Counted from the first letter of the stretch, positions 8,483 through 17,294 are shown. The stretch: DNA of 64,000 nt from Flavobacteriaceae bacterium (GCA_021739635.1 JAIPBH010000001.1:41209-105208), one strand, 5' to 3'. Numbers and translations: made by a program. The notes: generated by a model not told the origin, from the sequence alone.

Positions 8483-9612
8483 TGAATATTTTAAAAACAA
8501 CAAAAAGAAAATACCTATTTATAATGACGCTTTCTGTTTTTTTAATATTGAGCTGTAAAAAGCAAAGCTATAAAGAATTAGAAACCAATAATTTTTGTTA
8601 CAATACCATTTCTGAAAAGTTAATGGATAGTCTCATACATAATCCTCCGCAAGGAATGGTTTGGATACCTGGAGGTGTTTTTTTACAAGGTGCAGTGCCA
8701 CAAGACAATATGGCAATGAAATACGAAAAGCCACAACATCAAGTGCTAGTTTGTGGATTTTTTATGGATTACACTGAAATAACCAATGCTGCGTTTTCAA
8801 GATTTGTTGAAGAAACCGGATATATTACCATTGCAGAGCGCCAGATAAATTGGGAAGACATGAAAAAACAATTACCAGCAGGTACATCTAAACCCCATGA
8901 TTCGATATTACAACCAGGATCGTTAATGTTTAAAAAAACCAAAGAATCAGTACCAAATTTATACGATTTTTCACAATGGTGGCGCTGGGTAATAGGAGTC
9001 AATTGGAAACATCCCGTTGGAGCGGACAGTCATTTAGAAGGTAAAGAAAATCATCCTGTAGTACATGTTTCATATGAAGATGCCGAAGCATATTGTAAAT
9101 GGGCAGGAAGACGTTTACCAACAGAAGCCGAATGGGAGTTTGCAGCTAGAGGAAATAAAACGAGCACAACTTATTTTTGGGGTAATGATATTTCAAAGCT
9201 CTCCGAACAAGCCAATAGTTGGGAAGGGGAATTTCCAGTTAACAATACTTTAGAAGATGGTTTTGAAAGAACAGCACCTGTAAAATCCTACCCACCAAAT
9301 GATTTTGGTTTATATGATATGGCTGGTAATGTATGGGAATATACATCAGATTGGTATAACGTTACTTATTATAATGAGTTAGCAGCTAAAAACAAAACTA
9401 TTTATAATCCCAAAGGTGCAGATAAAGCATACAATCCGAATAATCCTTATTTACAAGAAAAGATAATAAAGGGCGGTTCATTTTTATGCAGCGATTCATA
9501 TTGTGCTAGTTATAGGGTGTCTTCTAGGATGGGAACTAGTATAGATTCCTCTGCTGAACATATTGGTTTTAGAACGGTTGTAACACTTCAAGAGTTATTA
9601 CTGAAAAAATAA
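8482..9612 (+). CDS. Formylglycine-generating enzyme (sulfatase-modifying factor, SUMF1 family), lipoprotein
   Basis: The 376-residue protein has a lipoprotein signal with the lipobox cysteine in LILSCKKQ. The FGE-sulfatase domain begins at MVWIPGGVFLQGA and contains MDYTEITNAAFSRFVEETGY, HPVVHVSYEDAEAYCKWAGR, RLPTEAEWEFAARG and DMAGNVWEYTSDWY. The motif GGSFLCSDSYCASYR places Cys336 and Cys341 where the copper-binding catalytic pair of human FGE lies, and IDSSAEHIGFR follows as in that enzyme. Many bacterial SUMF1-fold proteins lack these cysteines, so this one is probably a true activator of sulfatases, converting the Cys/Ser of C/S-x-P-x-R to formylglycine. No sulfatase gene is in the window; one may lie beyond the left edge. 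Confidence 0.92.
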   Translation: MNILKTTKRKYLFIMTLSVFLILSCKKQSYKELETNNFCYNTISEKLMDSLIHNPPQGMVWIPGGVFLQGAVPQDNMAMKYEKPQHQVLVCGFFMDYTEITNAAFSRFVEETGYITIAERQINWEDMKKQLPAGTSKPHDSILQPGSLMFKKTKESVPNLYDFSQWWRWVIGVNWKHPVGADSHLEGKENHPVVHVSYEDAEAYCKWAGRRLPTEAEWEFAARGNKTSTTYFWGNDISKLSEQANSWEGEFPVNNTLEDGFERTAPVKSYPPNDFGLYDMAGNVWEYTSDWYNVTYYNELAAKNKTIYNPKGADKAYNPNNPYLQEKIIKGGSFLCSDSYCASYRVSSRMGTSIDSSAEHIGFRTVVTLQELLLKK

Positions 9613-9694
9613 AGCTTCATATTAAGGTTTTTGAAGTTTAATTTTTTTTATTTTCTCAAGATAGAATAAGTGAATAAAAAACTTTAAAAAATAT

Positions 9695-9702
9695 TATATT
9701 TG
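9695..9702 (+). promoter_or_regulatory. Bacteroidota-type -7 box
   Basis: TATATTTG matches the TAnnTTTG consensus. No good TTG is seen 19-21 bases upstream. The sequence downstream up to the terminator at 9823 has no ORF, so if active the promoter would make a non-coding RNA of about 150 nt or a decayed tRNA. Confidence 0.35.
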
Positions 9703-9787
9703 ATAAGGTAATGAAGAATTGATGTTTCACTATTGTTTCACGTGTTAAGTAATAAAGGCTGGTAAGTCAATAGTTTTAGGGATTTAA

Positions 9788-9816
9788 GCGAATAGTTCGA
9801 ATCCCTTCGCGGTCAC
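9788..9816 (+). other. tRNA 3'-end-like sequence, possible attachment-site scar
   Basis: GTTCGAATCCC at 9795-9805 has the invariant T-loop form (G53-TTCGAAT-C61) and is followed by an acceptor-like CTTCGCGGTCAC. The matching 5' acceptor strand, D arm and anticodon arm are not found upstream, and the 5' side of the T stem mismatches twice. This looks like the 3' remnant of a tRNA gene, which is the usual trace of integrase-mediated insertion. The rest of 9613-9943 holds only the -7 box and terminator listed separately. Confidence 0.4.
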
Positions 9817-9822
9817 TAAACA

Positions 9823-9866
9823 AATCCTAATATGTTATATATTTAACGTGTTAGGATTTTTTTTAT
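9823..9866 (+). terminator. Intrinsic terminator after the tRNA-like sequence
   Basis: CCTAATATGTT (9826-9836) pairs over 11 positions, two of them G-U, with AACGTGTTAGG (9845-9855) around an 8-base loop. A run of eight T follows (9857-9864). It ends no protein gene, which supports an RNA transcript from the 9695 box. Confidence 0.75.
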
Positions 9867-9943
9867 TTCTACATTTAACAAAGCAACACATAATAATTTT
9901 TTAAGCTCTTGTAATTTTCATAACTCATTATCGTTATACTAAA

Positions 9944-10795
9944 ATGCTAACCATCTTATTCATAGAAAAATACACAGTAGGAAGTAAAATTATACTTGCC
10001 ATATTTTTTGCAATTCTCTTATATATGCTCTTGCAATTTGCTGTCAAATTATTAGAAATGGGTTATGTGTTGAAATATAAAAAACCTTTTTTTGTTCATT
10101 TTTATACCTTCTTAAGAAAGCTAAATCCACAACAAAAATTCATTTTAAAAAGTCAGTTTGCATTTTATAATAAACTTTCTGAAAAAGATAAAACGTATTT
10201 TGAGCATCGTGTTGCCTCATTCATAAATGACAAAGATTTTATAGGTAGAAATGATATTGCAATTTCAGATGAAATGAAGGTATTAATAGCAGCTACATCT
10301 GTTATGTTAACTTTTGGTTTTAGAGATTTTTATATAGGATTAATTCATAAAATAGTTGTGTACCCTGAAAAATTCTACTCTAAAACCAATCAAAATTACC
10401 ACAAAGGAGAGTTTAATCCGAAACTAAAAACACTAGTGATTTCGTGGGCAGACTTTAAACTAGGATTTCAAACAACCAAGGATAACATTAATCTTGGCAT
10501 ACATGAATTTGTGCATGCCATTCACTTAAATAGTTTAAATGAACGAGATATAAGTTCAACTATTTTTAGTGATACATTTAAAGAGTTAACAGAAACACTT
10601 GCTAATAATGAAGTATTACGTAACCAATTAGCAGAATCTCATTACATTAGAAAGTATGCCTTTACTAATCAATTTGAATTTCTTGCTGTTATAATTGAAA
10701 GTTTTATAGAAACACCACTAGAATTTAAATTACAATTTCCTGAAATTTATTTCAAAATAAGGCAGATGCTAAATTTTAATTTTGCAGGATATTAA
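9944..10795 (+). CDS. Zinc-dependent peptidase of the MtfA/M90 family
   Basis: The 283-residue protein has one N-terminal membrane segment (about residues 14-35, IILAIFFAILLYMLLQF). The soluble domain carries the gluzincin signature HEFVHAI with His187, Glu188 and His191, and a distal FEFLAVIIESF (244-254) matching the third-ligand region of MtfA. E. coli MtfA binds the repressor Mlc and has aminopeptidase activity; no Mlc homologue is visible here, so the substrate in this organism is unknown. It is separated from its upstream neighbour by a terminator and is convergent with the small gene at 10823. Confidence 0.85.
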   Translation: MLTILFIEKYTVGSKIILAIFFAILLYMLLQFAVKLLEMGYVLKYKKPFFVHFYTFLRKLNPQQKFILKSQFAFYNKLSEKDKTYFEHRVASFINDKDFIGRNDIAISDEMKVLIAATSVMLTFGFRDFYIGLIHKIVVYPEKFYSKTNQNYHKGEFNPKLKTLVISWADFKLGFQTTKDNINLGIHEFVHAIHLNSLNERDISSTIFSDTFKELTETLANNEVLRNQLAESHYIRKYAFTNQFEFLAVIIESFIETPLEFKLQFPEIYFKIRQMLNFNFAGY

Positions 10796-10822
10796 AGTAT
10801 TATAAATCTGGTTATAAGTCAA

Positions 10823-11023
10823 TTATTGACTATTTACCAATTTACCATTTTTAAATTTACCTAAAATGATAACCTCTTTACTTCTTTCATATTCCTTAGC
10901 GGCACGCAACATTTGATCACTGCTATCTCTTCGAATTTTTACTCCAGTATTGGAGTTTTTATTTCTAATTTCAATATAATATCCATCTCTAAGTTCTGCG
11001 GGTTTAGTTGCAGGTCTTCCCAT
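10823..11023 (-). CDS. Small basic protein of unknown function
   Basis: The 66-residue protein has no cysteine, signal peptide or membrane segment. It starts MGRPATKPAELRDGYYIEIR and contains a long basic middle (KIRRDSSDQMLRAAKEYERS). It looks soluble and could bind nucleic acid, but I recognise no domain. It is monocistronic, with a 10-bp inverted repeat 18-45 bases upstream of its start. Codon composition and the MGRPAxKP start look like real conserved coding sequence rather than chance. Confidence 0.65.
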   Translation of the reverse strand: MGRPATKPAELRDGYYIEIRNKNSNTGVKIRRDSSDQMLRAAKEYERSKEVIILGKFKNGKLVNSQ

Positions 11024-11324
11024 AATTAATAAAGCTTTTAAACATTTAAAACTTTTTGTTTAAATGTTGTTAGTAATCTAAAATGTAATGATTGTAATTA
11101 ATCAAGTCTCGCAAGATAATTAAAACTTAATCAATAATTTATTTAAAAGCGCTATATAGTATATTATTTAATTATTCTTAAATAGCTGTTTTCAATGAAA
11201 TATGTATAATTTCTTTTGTTTTATTGAAAATTAACAACTTTTTATTGAAAATATTGATCTAGGTGTCAATAAATAACAAAACATTAAGAAAATATAGCTT
11301 TTCCTATATGAGCAAAATAAATTT
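11024..11324. other. Non-coding spacer with an inverted repeat
   Basis: About 300 A+T-rich bases between rpe and the small gene at 10823, both minus strand. AACATTTAAA (11041-11050) and TTTAAATGTT (11059-11068) form a perfect 10-bp inverted repeat directly upstream of the small gene's start, a plausible operator or 5'-leader hairpin. I see no ORF or RNA gene in the remainder. Confidence 0.5.
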
Positions 11325-11987
11325 TTAAGAATTTGCTATTTCTTTTAAATTCTTAATGGTTTCAATAGGTTGAGTACTTTTAAATACAAAGCTTCCTGCA
11401 ACTAGAACATCTGCACCAGCATCTGCTAATTTTTTAGCGTTTAAACTAGATACACCTCCATCAATTTCTATAACAGTAGAGGCTCCTTTTTTCATAATTA
11501 ATTCTTTAAGTTGTTTTATTTTATTGTAGGTGTTTTCAATAAAGCTTTGCCCACCAAAACCGGGATTAACACTCATAATAAGCACTAAATCAATATCGTT
11601 AATGGTGTCTTCTAATACATTAATATTTGTATGAGGATTTAACGCTACTCCAGCTTTCATGCCTTCTGTTTTTATAGCTTGTAAGGTTCTGTGCAAATGA
11701 GTACAAGCTTCATAGTGTACAGTTAAAATGTCGCTTCCTAAATCTGCAAAGGTTTTAATATATCTGTCTGGATCAATAATCATTAAATGAACATCAATAG
11801 TTTTTTTAGTATGCTTAGTCATAGCACTTAAAACGGGCATACCAAATGAAATATTGGGTACAAAAACGCCATCCATAATATCTATATGAAACCAATCAGC
11901 ATCACTTTGATTAACCATTTCTATATCACGTTGAAGATTACCAAAATCTGCTGCTAAAAGTGAAGGTGCTATAAGTTTTGAGCTCAT
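11325..11987 (-). CDS. rpe: Ribulose-phosphate 3-epimerase
   Basis: This 220-residue TIM barrel interconverts ribulose 5-phosphate and xylulose 5-phosphate in the pentose phosphate pathway. It has the family landmarks: APSLLAADFGNLQRDI at the N-terminus, WFHIDIMDGVFVPN (metal and catalytic Asp), VHLMIIDPDRYI, MSVNPGFGGQSFI (phosphate loop) and VIEIDGGVS (second catalytic Asp). Length is normal. It lies downstream of the sigma factor gene on the same strand but is separated from it by a strong terminator, so it probably has its own promoter. Confidence 0.97.
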   Translation of the reverse strand: MSSKLIAPSLLAADFGNLQRDIEMVNQSDADWFHIDIMDGVFVPNISFGMPVLSAMTKHTKKTIDVHLMIIDPDRYIKTFADLGSDILTVHYEACTHLHRTLQAIKTEGMKAGVALNPHTNINVLEDTINDIDLVLIMSVNPGFGGQSFIENTYNKIKQLKELIMKKGASTVIEIDGGVSSLNAKKLADAGADVLVAGSFVFKSTQPIETIKNLKEIANS

Positions 11988-12031
11988 TTTTTAATTTAAA
12001 TTTGTTTGTCAAAAATAGTATAAAAAAAGCA

Positions 12032-12056
12032 AACCCTCGGTAATCAGCCGAGGGTT
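12032..12056 (-). terminator. Intrinsic terminator of the sigma factor gene
   Basis: A perfect 9-bp GC-rich stem (AACCCTCGG / CCGAGGGTT, loop of 7) lies 70 bases past the sigma factor stop. On the minus strand it is followed by TTGCTTTTTTT. It stops read-through into rpe. Confidence 0.88.
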
Positions 12057-12123
12057 CTTTCATCAATCAAAAAACGAACAGTTATGTTTAACTGTTTGTA
12101 ACTGTAATAGAATACAAATATAG

Positions 12124-12987
12124 TTATCCTAAATAAGTTTTTAAAATTTTACTTCTAGAAGTATGTTTTAAGCGTCTTATGGCTTTTTCTTTAATTTGAC
12201 GAACACGTTCACGTGTTAAATCAAATGTTTCACCAATTTCTTCTAAAGTCATTGGATGTTGATTTCCTAAGCCAAAATATAACCGAATCACATCGGCTTC
12301 ACGAGGCGTTAGTGTTTCTAAAGCGCGTTCAATTTCAGTTCGTAAAGATTCGTGTAATAATTCTCTATCTGGGTTTGGAGATTCACCACTGTTTAAAACA
12401 TCGTATAAGTTTGAATCTTCTCCTTCAACTAAAGGGGCATCCATACTTACGTGGCGACCAGAGTTTTTCATAGACTCCTTAACATCGTTAATGGTCATGT
12501 CTAACTCTTTGGCAATTTCTTCAGCACTTGGCGGACGTTCATGGCTTTGCTCTAGAAACGCGAAGGTTTTATTAATTTTGTTAATAGAACCAATTTTGTT
12601 AAGAGGCAAACGTACAATACGTGATTGCTCAGCTAACGCTTGAAGAATGGATTGACGAATCCACCAAACAGCATACGATATAAATTTAAAACCACGTGTT
12701 TCATCAAAACGTTGAGCCGCTTTAATTAAACCTAAATTACCTTCATTAATTAAATCGGGCAATGTTAAACCTTGGTTTTGATATTGCTTAGCTACCGAAA
12801 CCACGAAACGTAAATTAGCTTTTGTCAACTTCTCTAAAGCAGCTTGATCGCCAGCTTTTATGCGTTGTGCTAATTCTACTTCTTCGTCTGCGGTAATTAA
12901 GTCAACTTTTCCAATTTCTTGTAGATATTTGTCTAACGAAGCGGTTTCTCTGTTGGTTACCTGCTTCGTAATTTTAAGTTGTCTCAT
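12124..12987 (-). CDS. rpoD: Primary RNA polymerase sigma factor (RpoD/SigA family)
   Basis: The 287-residue sigma-70 protein lacks the acidic region 1.1 and starts at region 1.2 ([20 protein letters not shown]), the usual build of the Bacteroidota primary sigma. Region 2 has [33 protein letters not shown] and [17 protein letters not shown]. Region 3 follows with [16 protein letters not shown], and region 4.2 is a helix-turn-helix ([20 protein letters not shown]). This is the factor expected to read the TAnnTTTG -7 / TTTG -33 promoters noted in this window. It is monocistronic with its own terminator. Confidence 0.96.
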   Translation of the reverse strand: MRQLKITKQVTNRETASLDKYLQEIGKVDLITADEEVELAQRIKAGDQAALEKLTKANLRFVVSVAKQYQNQGLTLPDLINEGNLGLIKAAQRFDETRGFKFISYAVWWIRQSILQALAEQSRIVRLPLNKIGSINKINKTFAFLEQSHERPPSAEEIAKELDMTINDVKESMKNSGRHVSMDAPLVEGEDSNLYDVLNSGESPNPDRELLHESLRTEIERALETLTPREADVIRLYFGLGNQHPMTLEEIGETFDLTRERVRQIKEKAIRRLKHTSRSKILKTYLG

Positions 12988-13069
12988 TTAAGGTTCTCCT
13001 GTAATTTTTAAGTGAATTTTCTTTACTATGTGGTTATACGTAGTAAAGCTTGTTTTTGTTACAAGAAAT

Positions 13070-13444
13070 TTAAATTTTAATTAATTTTTTATTATTTAAA
13101 TTAAGTTCATCCATCATATCATTGGTGAATTTGTAATGACCTTTTGTAGTTATAATTTTAAAGCTATAAGATTTTAACGAGCTTAATGCGTTAAGGAATA
13201 GCCATTTAGATTTTAATAATTTTGTTTTTTCAGATTTTAAACTTAATTCAAAATAATGTTTTCGTCCATCTTTATCAGCAACTATGTCGGGTGTAATATT
13301 TACATCACTACCTACTTTACTAAAAGATTTAGGCGTTTCATAACCGTCTGTATCTGCTTTAATATTTTCATAGCCTCTTTTTTCAAGATAGTTTACCGAT
13401 TCGTTTAAAATGTCTGAGTATTTTTCTTTGTCTTTATAAATCAT
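13070..13444 (-). CDS. Conserved protein with a possible PD-(D/E)XK nuclease-like core
   Basis: The 124-residue soluble protein has no signal peptide. A helix with EKRGYENIKAD is followed by ITPDIVADKDGRKHYFEL, then SLKSEKTKLLKSKW. The spacing of an Asp at the end of a short strand (PDIVA), then a strand ending in E-x-(S)-x-K, resembles the D...E-x-K core of the restriction-endonuclease-like fold; this is pattern inference only. It lies between pnp and rpoD on the same strand, with pnp's terminator upstream. I do not know its function. Confidence 0.7.
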   Translation of the reverse strand: MIYKDKEKYSDILNESVNYLEKRGYENIKADTDGYETPKSFSKVGSDVNITPDIVADKDGRKHYFELSLKSEKTKLLKSKWLFLNALSSLKSYSFKIITTKGHYKFTNDMMDELNLNNKKLIKI

Positions 13445-13529
13445 AACTGTAATATGATGAAAATGAGTATAAAAGCAAGTTTTTAACAGAGTTTAACATC
13501 GATTGAACACCTAACTTTGTACATGAAAA

Positions 13530-13555
13530 AACCAGTGAAGTTAGTTCCACTGGTT
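13530..13555 (-). terminator. Intrinsic terminator of pnp
   Basis: AACCAGTG (13530-13537) pairs with CACTGGTT (13548-13555). On the minus strand the stem runs straight into TTTTTTC. It sits about 65 bases after the pnp stop. Confidence 0.8.
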
Positions 13556-13620
13556 CTAATTAATTTATTGTAAAACTTGTCAACCTATTTTAGGACGACT
13601 CAATGATTTAAAAAGAGGTC

Positions 13621-15900
13621 TTAATCCTCTTTTCTATCGTCTCTAGGTCTTCTGTCATCGCGACGGTCATCACGTCCACGATTATCACGAGAGCCTCTGT
13701 TATCGCGATTTCCTCCTCTATTATCACGTCCACCATTTCTACTATCTTCTCTTGGTGGTCTGGCCACATAACCTTCAGGTTTTTCCAGCAACGCTTTACG
13801 CGATACTTTTTCTTTACGTGTTTTTGGATCGACTCCAAAATACTTTACATTAAAAACATCGCCCATGTTTACCACATCAGTAACATTTTCAGTACGTTCC
13901 CAAGCTAACTCAGATACGTGTAATAAAACTTCATTTCCTGGTGCTTGAGTATATTCTACTACTGCTCCAAAATCTAACATTTTAATTACTTTTACTTCAT
14001 AGGTTCCACCAACTTCTGGTTTAAACATTAATGAATCAATTTTAGCTAAAACAGCGTCAATACCTGCTTGATTAGTTCCTAAAATTTCAACAATACCTTC
14101 TTCAGTAATTGGGTCTTCATTAATAACTATGGTTGTTTTAGTAGCTTTTTGTAATTCTTGAATTACTTTTCCACCAGGACCAATTAAAGCTCCAATAAAC
14201 GCATTTGGAATAACACGAGTAATCATTTTTGGTGCATGAGGTTTTACACCGGCATTTGGTTGTGCAATGGTATCAATTAAGATGTTTAAGATATGTATAC
14301 GTCCAGCTTGTGCTTGTTTTAAAGCATTTACTAAAATTTCATAAGATAAACCTTTAACTTTAATATCCATTTGGCAAGCAGTAATACCATCGGCAGTACC
14401 GGTTACTTTAAAGTCCATATCGCCTAAATGATCTTCATCACCTAAAATATCAGATAACACGGCGTATTTTCCAGTTTCAGTATCGGTAATTAACCCCATA
14501 GCAATACCAGAAACTGGTTTTTTCATTTGTACACCAGCATCCATAAGCGCCATAGTACCAGCACAAACCGTTGCCATAGAAGAAGAACCATTAGATTCTA
14601 ATACTTCAGAAACAACTCTTACAGTATAAGGGCAATCTGTTGGAATCATGCCTTTTAAGGCACGTTGTGCTAAATTTCCATGACCAACTTCACGGCGAGA
14701 CGTACCACGTAATGGACGCGCTTCACCGGTTGAAAAAGGAGGGAAGTTATAATGTAAATAGAAACGCTCTTCACCTTCAAATGATGGCATATCTATCTGG
14801 TTTGCTTCTCTAGAAGTTCCTAAAGTAACTGTTGCTAAAGCTTGAGTTTCTCCACGAGTAAAAATGGAAGAACCATGTGTTGATGGTAAATAATTAACCT
14901 CACACCAAATAGGTCTGATGTCGGTTGTTTTACGGCCATCTAAACGTAAACCTTCATTTAGCGTTAAATCTCTTACGGCTTTCTTTTCAGCTTTGTAGAA
15001 ATATTTTGATACTAAATCTCCAAAATCGGCTAATTCTTCTTCAGTAAAAGTAGCTTTTACTTCGTCTTTTATAGCAGAAAATGCGGCACTTCTTTCCTGT
15101 TTAGCAGAAGCAGCTCTTGCCACAGCATATACTTTATCATACGTTAAATCGTGCACTTTTTTTGCTAGGGCTTCATCTTCACGTTCTGGTTCATATTCTC
15201 GCGTAACTTTTTTACCAAAAGCTTCGGCTAAACGAATTTGAGCAGCACATTGTTCTTTAATAGCATCATGAGCAAATTTAATGGCTTCAACCATTTCTTC
15301 TTCTGAAATCTCTTTCATCTCACCTTCAACCATCATCACAGAATCTGCTGATGCGCCAATAACCATATCAATATCAGATACTTCTAATTGTGCAAAGGTA
15401 GGATTGATGATAAACTGACCATCTACACGACCAACACGTACTTCAGAAATAGGCGTTTCAAAAGGAATATCACTTAATTGAATAGCTGCTGATGCGGCTA
15501 ATCCTGCTAACGCATCTGGAATAACATTTTCATCATGAGACATCAATTGAATCATCAACTGTGTTTCTGCATGATAATCTTTTGGAAATAACGGACGTAA
15601 AACTCTGTCTACTAAACGCATGGTTAATACTTCGCCATCACTTGGTCTAGCTTCTCTTTTAAAGAAACCACCAGGATAACGACCTGCTGCTGCAAATTTT
15701 TCTCTGTAGTCCACAGTAAGCGGTAAAAAGTCAATACCTGGACTGGCATCATAATTTGAAACAACGGTACAAAGTAACATAGCGTTACCCATTTGTACTA
15801 CGACCGATCCATGAGCTTGTTTTGCTAATTTTCCGGTTTCAATGGAGATTTCTCTTCCATCATTAAGAGTAATTACCTCTCTAAACACTTTTGGAATCAT
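13621..15900 (-). CDS. pnp: Polynucleotide phosphorylase
   Basis: This 759-residue exoribonuclease phosphorolyses RNA 3' ends and belongs to the RNA decay machinery. Domains in order are the first RNase PH core (about 10-145), the helical linker, the second RNase PH core (about 310-550, [23 protein letters not shown]), a KH domain with [14 protein letters not shown] (about 560-620) and an S1 domain (about 625-695, [20 protein letters not shown]). The last ~55 residues are an Arg/Asp/Gly-rich disordered tail ([18 protein letters not shown]). It lies downstream of rpsO as in many bacteria, with a terminator between them that could be partly read through. Confidence 0.98.
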   Translation of the reverse strand: MIPKVFREVITLNDGREISIETGKLAKQAHGSVVVQMGNAMLLCTVVSNYDASPGIDFLPLTVDYREKFAAAGRYPGGFFKREARPSDGEVLTMRLVDRVLRPLFPKDYHAETQLMIQLMSHDENVIPDALAGLAASAAIQLSDIPFETPISEVRVGRVDGQFIINPTFAQLEVSDIDMVIGASADSVMMVEGEMKEISEEEMVEAIKFAHDAIKEQCAAQIRLAEAFGKKVTREYEPEREDEALAKKVHDLTYDKVYAVARAASAKQERSAAFSAIKDEVKATFTEEELADFGDLVSKYFYKAEKKAVRDLTLNEGLRLDGRKTTDIRPIWCEVNYLPSTHGSSIFTRGETQALATVTLGTSREANQIDMPSFEGEERFYLHYNFPPFSTGEARPLRGTSRREVGHGNLAQRALKGMIPTDCPYTVRVVSEVLESNGSSSMATVCAGTMALMDAGVQMKKPVSGIAMGLITDTETGKYAVLSDILGDEDHLGDMDFKVTGTADGITACQMDIKVKGLSYEILVNALKQAQAGRIHILNILIDTIAQPNAGVKPHAPKMITRVIPNAFIGALIGPGGKVIQELQKATKTTIVINEDPITEEGIVEILGTNQAGIDAVLAKIDSLMFKPEVGGTYEVKVIKMLDFGAVVEYTQAPGNEVLLHVSELAWERTENVTDVVNMGDVFNVKYFGVDPKTRKEKVSRKALLEKPEGYVARPPREDSRNGGRDNRGGNRDNRGSRDNRGRDDRRDDRRPRDDRKED

Positions 15901-16027
15901 AATTTTTTAATTCTAATTAAACAATGGTCGTTGTGTTGTTGTAGTAGTTGTTGTGTGACCAATGAAAAACTATAATAAGCTTCTTCAATACGGGTTTATA
16001 CTCTGCGCAGAGTTATTTATAAAACAA

Positions 16028-16051
16028 AAAAGAGGCTGAAAAGCCTCTTTT
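16028..16051 (-). terminator. Intrinsic terminator between rpsO and pnp
   Basis: A perfect 10-bp stem AAAAGAGGCT / AGCCTCTTTT with a 4-base loop begins 3 bases past the rpsO stop; the minus-strand T run follows. A terminator at this place between rpsO and pnp is also known in E. coli. Pnp then needs read-through or its own promoter. Confidence 0.85.
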
Positions 16052-16053
16052 TT

Positions 16054-16323
16054 TTATTTTCTTAATCCTAATTCTTTTACTATGGCACGATATCTTAAGA
16101 TATCTTTCTTAGTTAAGTAATCTAGTAAGCTTCTTCTTTTACCTACTAATTTCACTAATGAACGCTCTGTATTATAATCTTTACGATTATTTTTTAAGTG
16201 TTCAGTTAAGTGATTAATTCTGTGCGTGAATAACGCAATTTGTCCTTCTGCAGTACCAGTGTCGTTTCCGCTTTTACCGTGTTTTGCGAAGATTTCTTCT
16301 TTAACTTCTTTTGTTAAATACAT
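16054..16323 (-). CDS. rpsO: Small ribosomal subunit protein uS15
   Basis: I start this gene at the ATG at 16323, not at the earlier in-frame ATG at 16380, because 16323 gives the normal 89-residue S15 beginning MYLTKEVKEEIFAKHG. Landmarks are TGTAEGQIALFTHRINHLTEHL, RSLVKLVGKRRSLLDYL and RYRAIVKELGLRK. S15 binds the central domain of 16S rRNA early in 30S assembly. A -7 box at 16378-16385 fits a transcript starting just upstream, which also argues against the longer form. Gene order rpsO-pnp is conserved across bacteria. Confidence 0.98.
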   Translation of the reverse strand: MYLTKEVKEEIFAKHGKSGNDTGTAEGQIALFTHRINHLTEHLKNNRKDYNTERSLVKLVGKRRSLLDYLTKKDILRYRAIVKELGLRK

Positions 16324-16377
16324 GCTAATATTATTATAAATGATTTTTATGTATACGAAAGATTTTCTTTCGAGCGG

Positions 16378-16385
16378 CAAATATA
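16378..16385 (-). promoter_or_regulatory. -7 box for rpsO
   Basis: On the minus strand the sequence is TATATTTG, a full TAnnTTTG match, about 55 bases before the rpsO start. A weak TTC lies about 21 bases further upstream where TTG is expected. Confidence 0.45.
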
Positions 16386-16436
16386 GTAATAATTAATGAT
16401 TTACGAATAATTCATTAAAAAATAAATGTCTATAAA

Positions 16437-17294
16437 TTATGCTCTTAACGGTTGATTGGTAATTAAATCGATATAATGATTTATTTTATTTTTAAGATGT
16501 TTTCGCTCTGTAATAAAATCTAGGAATCCGTGTTCTAATAAAAATTCAGATGTTTGGAATCCTTCTGGTAAATCTTGACCTGTGGTATCTTTAACAACTC
16601 TTGGTCCTGCAAATCCAATTAAAGCACCAGGTTCAGCAATATTAATATCGCCTAACATGGCAAATGAAGCCGTTGTTCCACCTGTTGTTGGGTCTGTACA
16701 TAAGGAAATATATGGTATGCCTGCATCTGCTAATTGTGCTAATTTTACAGATGTTTTTGCTAATTGCATGAGTGATAATGCGGCTTCCATCATTCGAGCG
16801 CCACCTGATTTTGAAATAATCATGAATGGAATTTTATGCTTTAATGAATAATCTGCAGCACGAACAATTTTTTCTCCAACAACACTTCCCATGGATCCAC
16901 CTATAAAAGCAAAGTCCATACAGGCAATAACTAAATCTTTTCCTTTAGATTTTCCTACGGCAGCACGAATGGCATCTTTAAGATGTGTTTTTTCTTGAGC
17001 TGATTTTAAGCGTTCTGGATATTTTTTGGTATCAACAAATTTTAAAGGATCTTTTGATTCTAAATTCGCATCTAACTCTTTAAATTCATTATTATCAAAA
17101 AGAATTTCAAAATATTCTTTGCTTCCTATACGTACATGATAACCATCTTCTGGACTTACATAGAAATTTTTTTCTAGTTCATCTGCATCAACAATTTTAC
17201 CTGTTGGAGATTTATACCATAATCCTTTGGGAGTATCTTTTTTATCCTGTGTTGTGGTTGTAATTCCTTTTGTTTTTCTTTTAAACCAAGACAT
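16437..17294 (-). CDS. accD: Acetyl-CoA carboxylase carboxyltransferase subunit beta
   Basis: I choose the ATG at 17294 ([10 protein letters not shown]) over the one at 17333, because AccD proteins begin at this point; the product is 285 residues. It transfers the carboxyl group from biotin to acetyl-CoA in the first step of fatty acid synthesis, together with AccA. The crotonase-fold core is intact: [65 protein letters not shown]. The N-terminal ribbon, which in E. coli holds a four-cysteine zinc site, here reads WYKSPTGKI...[11 protein letters not shown] with no cysteine at all. The gene is not next to accA. A strong hairpin separates it from fbaA upstream. Confidence 0.96.
   Translation of the reverse strand: MSWFKRKTKGITTTTQDKKDTPKGLWYKSPTGKIVDADELEKNFYVSPEDGYHVRIGSKEYFEILFDNNEFKELDANLESKDPLKFVDTKKYPERLKSAQEKTHLKDAIRAAVGKSKGKDLVIACMDFAFIGGSMGSVVGEKIVRAADYSLKHKIPFMIISKSGGARMMEAALSLMQLAKTSVKLAQLADAGIPYISLCTDPTTGGTTASFAMLGDINIAEPGALIGFAGPRVVKDTTGQDLPEGFQTSEFLLEHGFLDFITERKHLKNKINHYIDLITNQPLRA

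Noticed and set aside
13608..13838. 76-residue minus-strand frame rich in Ile, Glu and Val
   Set aside because: It is an alternate-frame shadow of the Arg/Asp/Gly-rich tail of pnp and has no independent start context.
16324..16380. N-terminal extension of ribosomal protein S15
   Set aside because: It would run upstream into the -7 box and give a non-standard S15 N-terminus.
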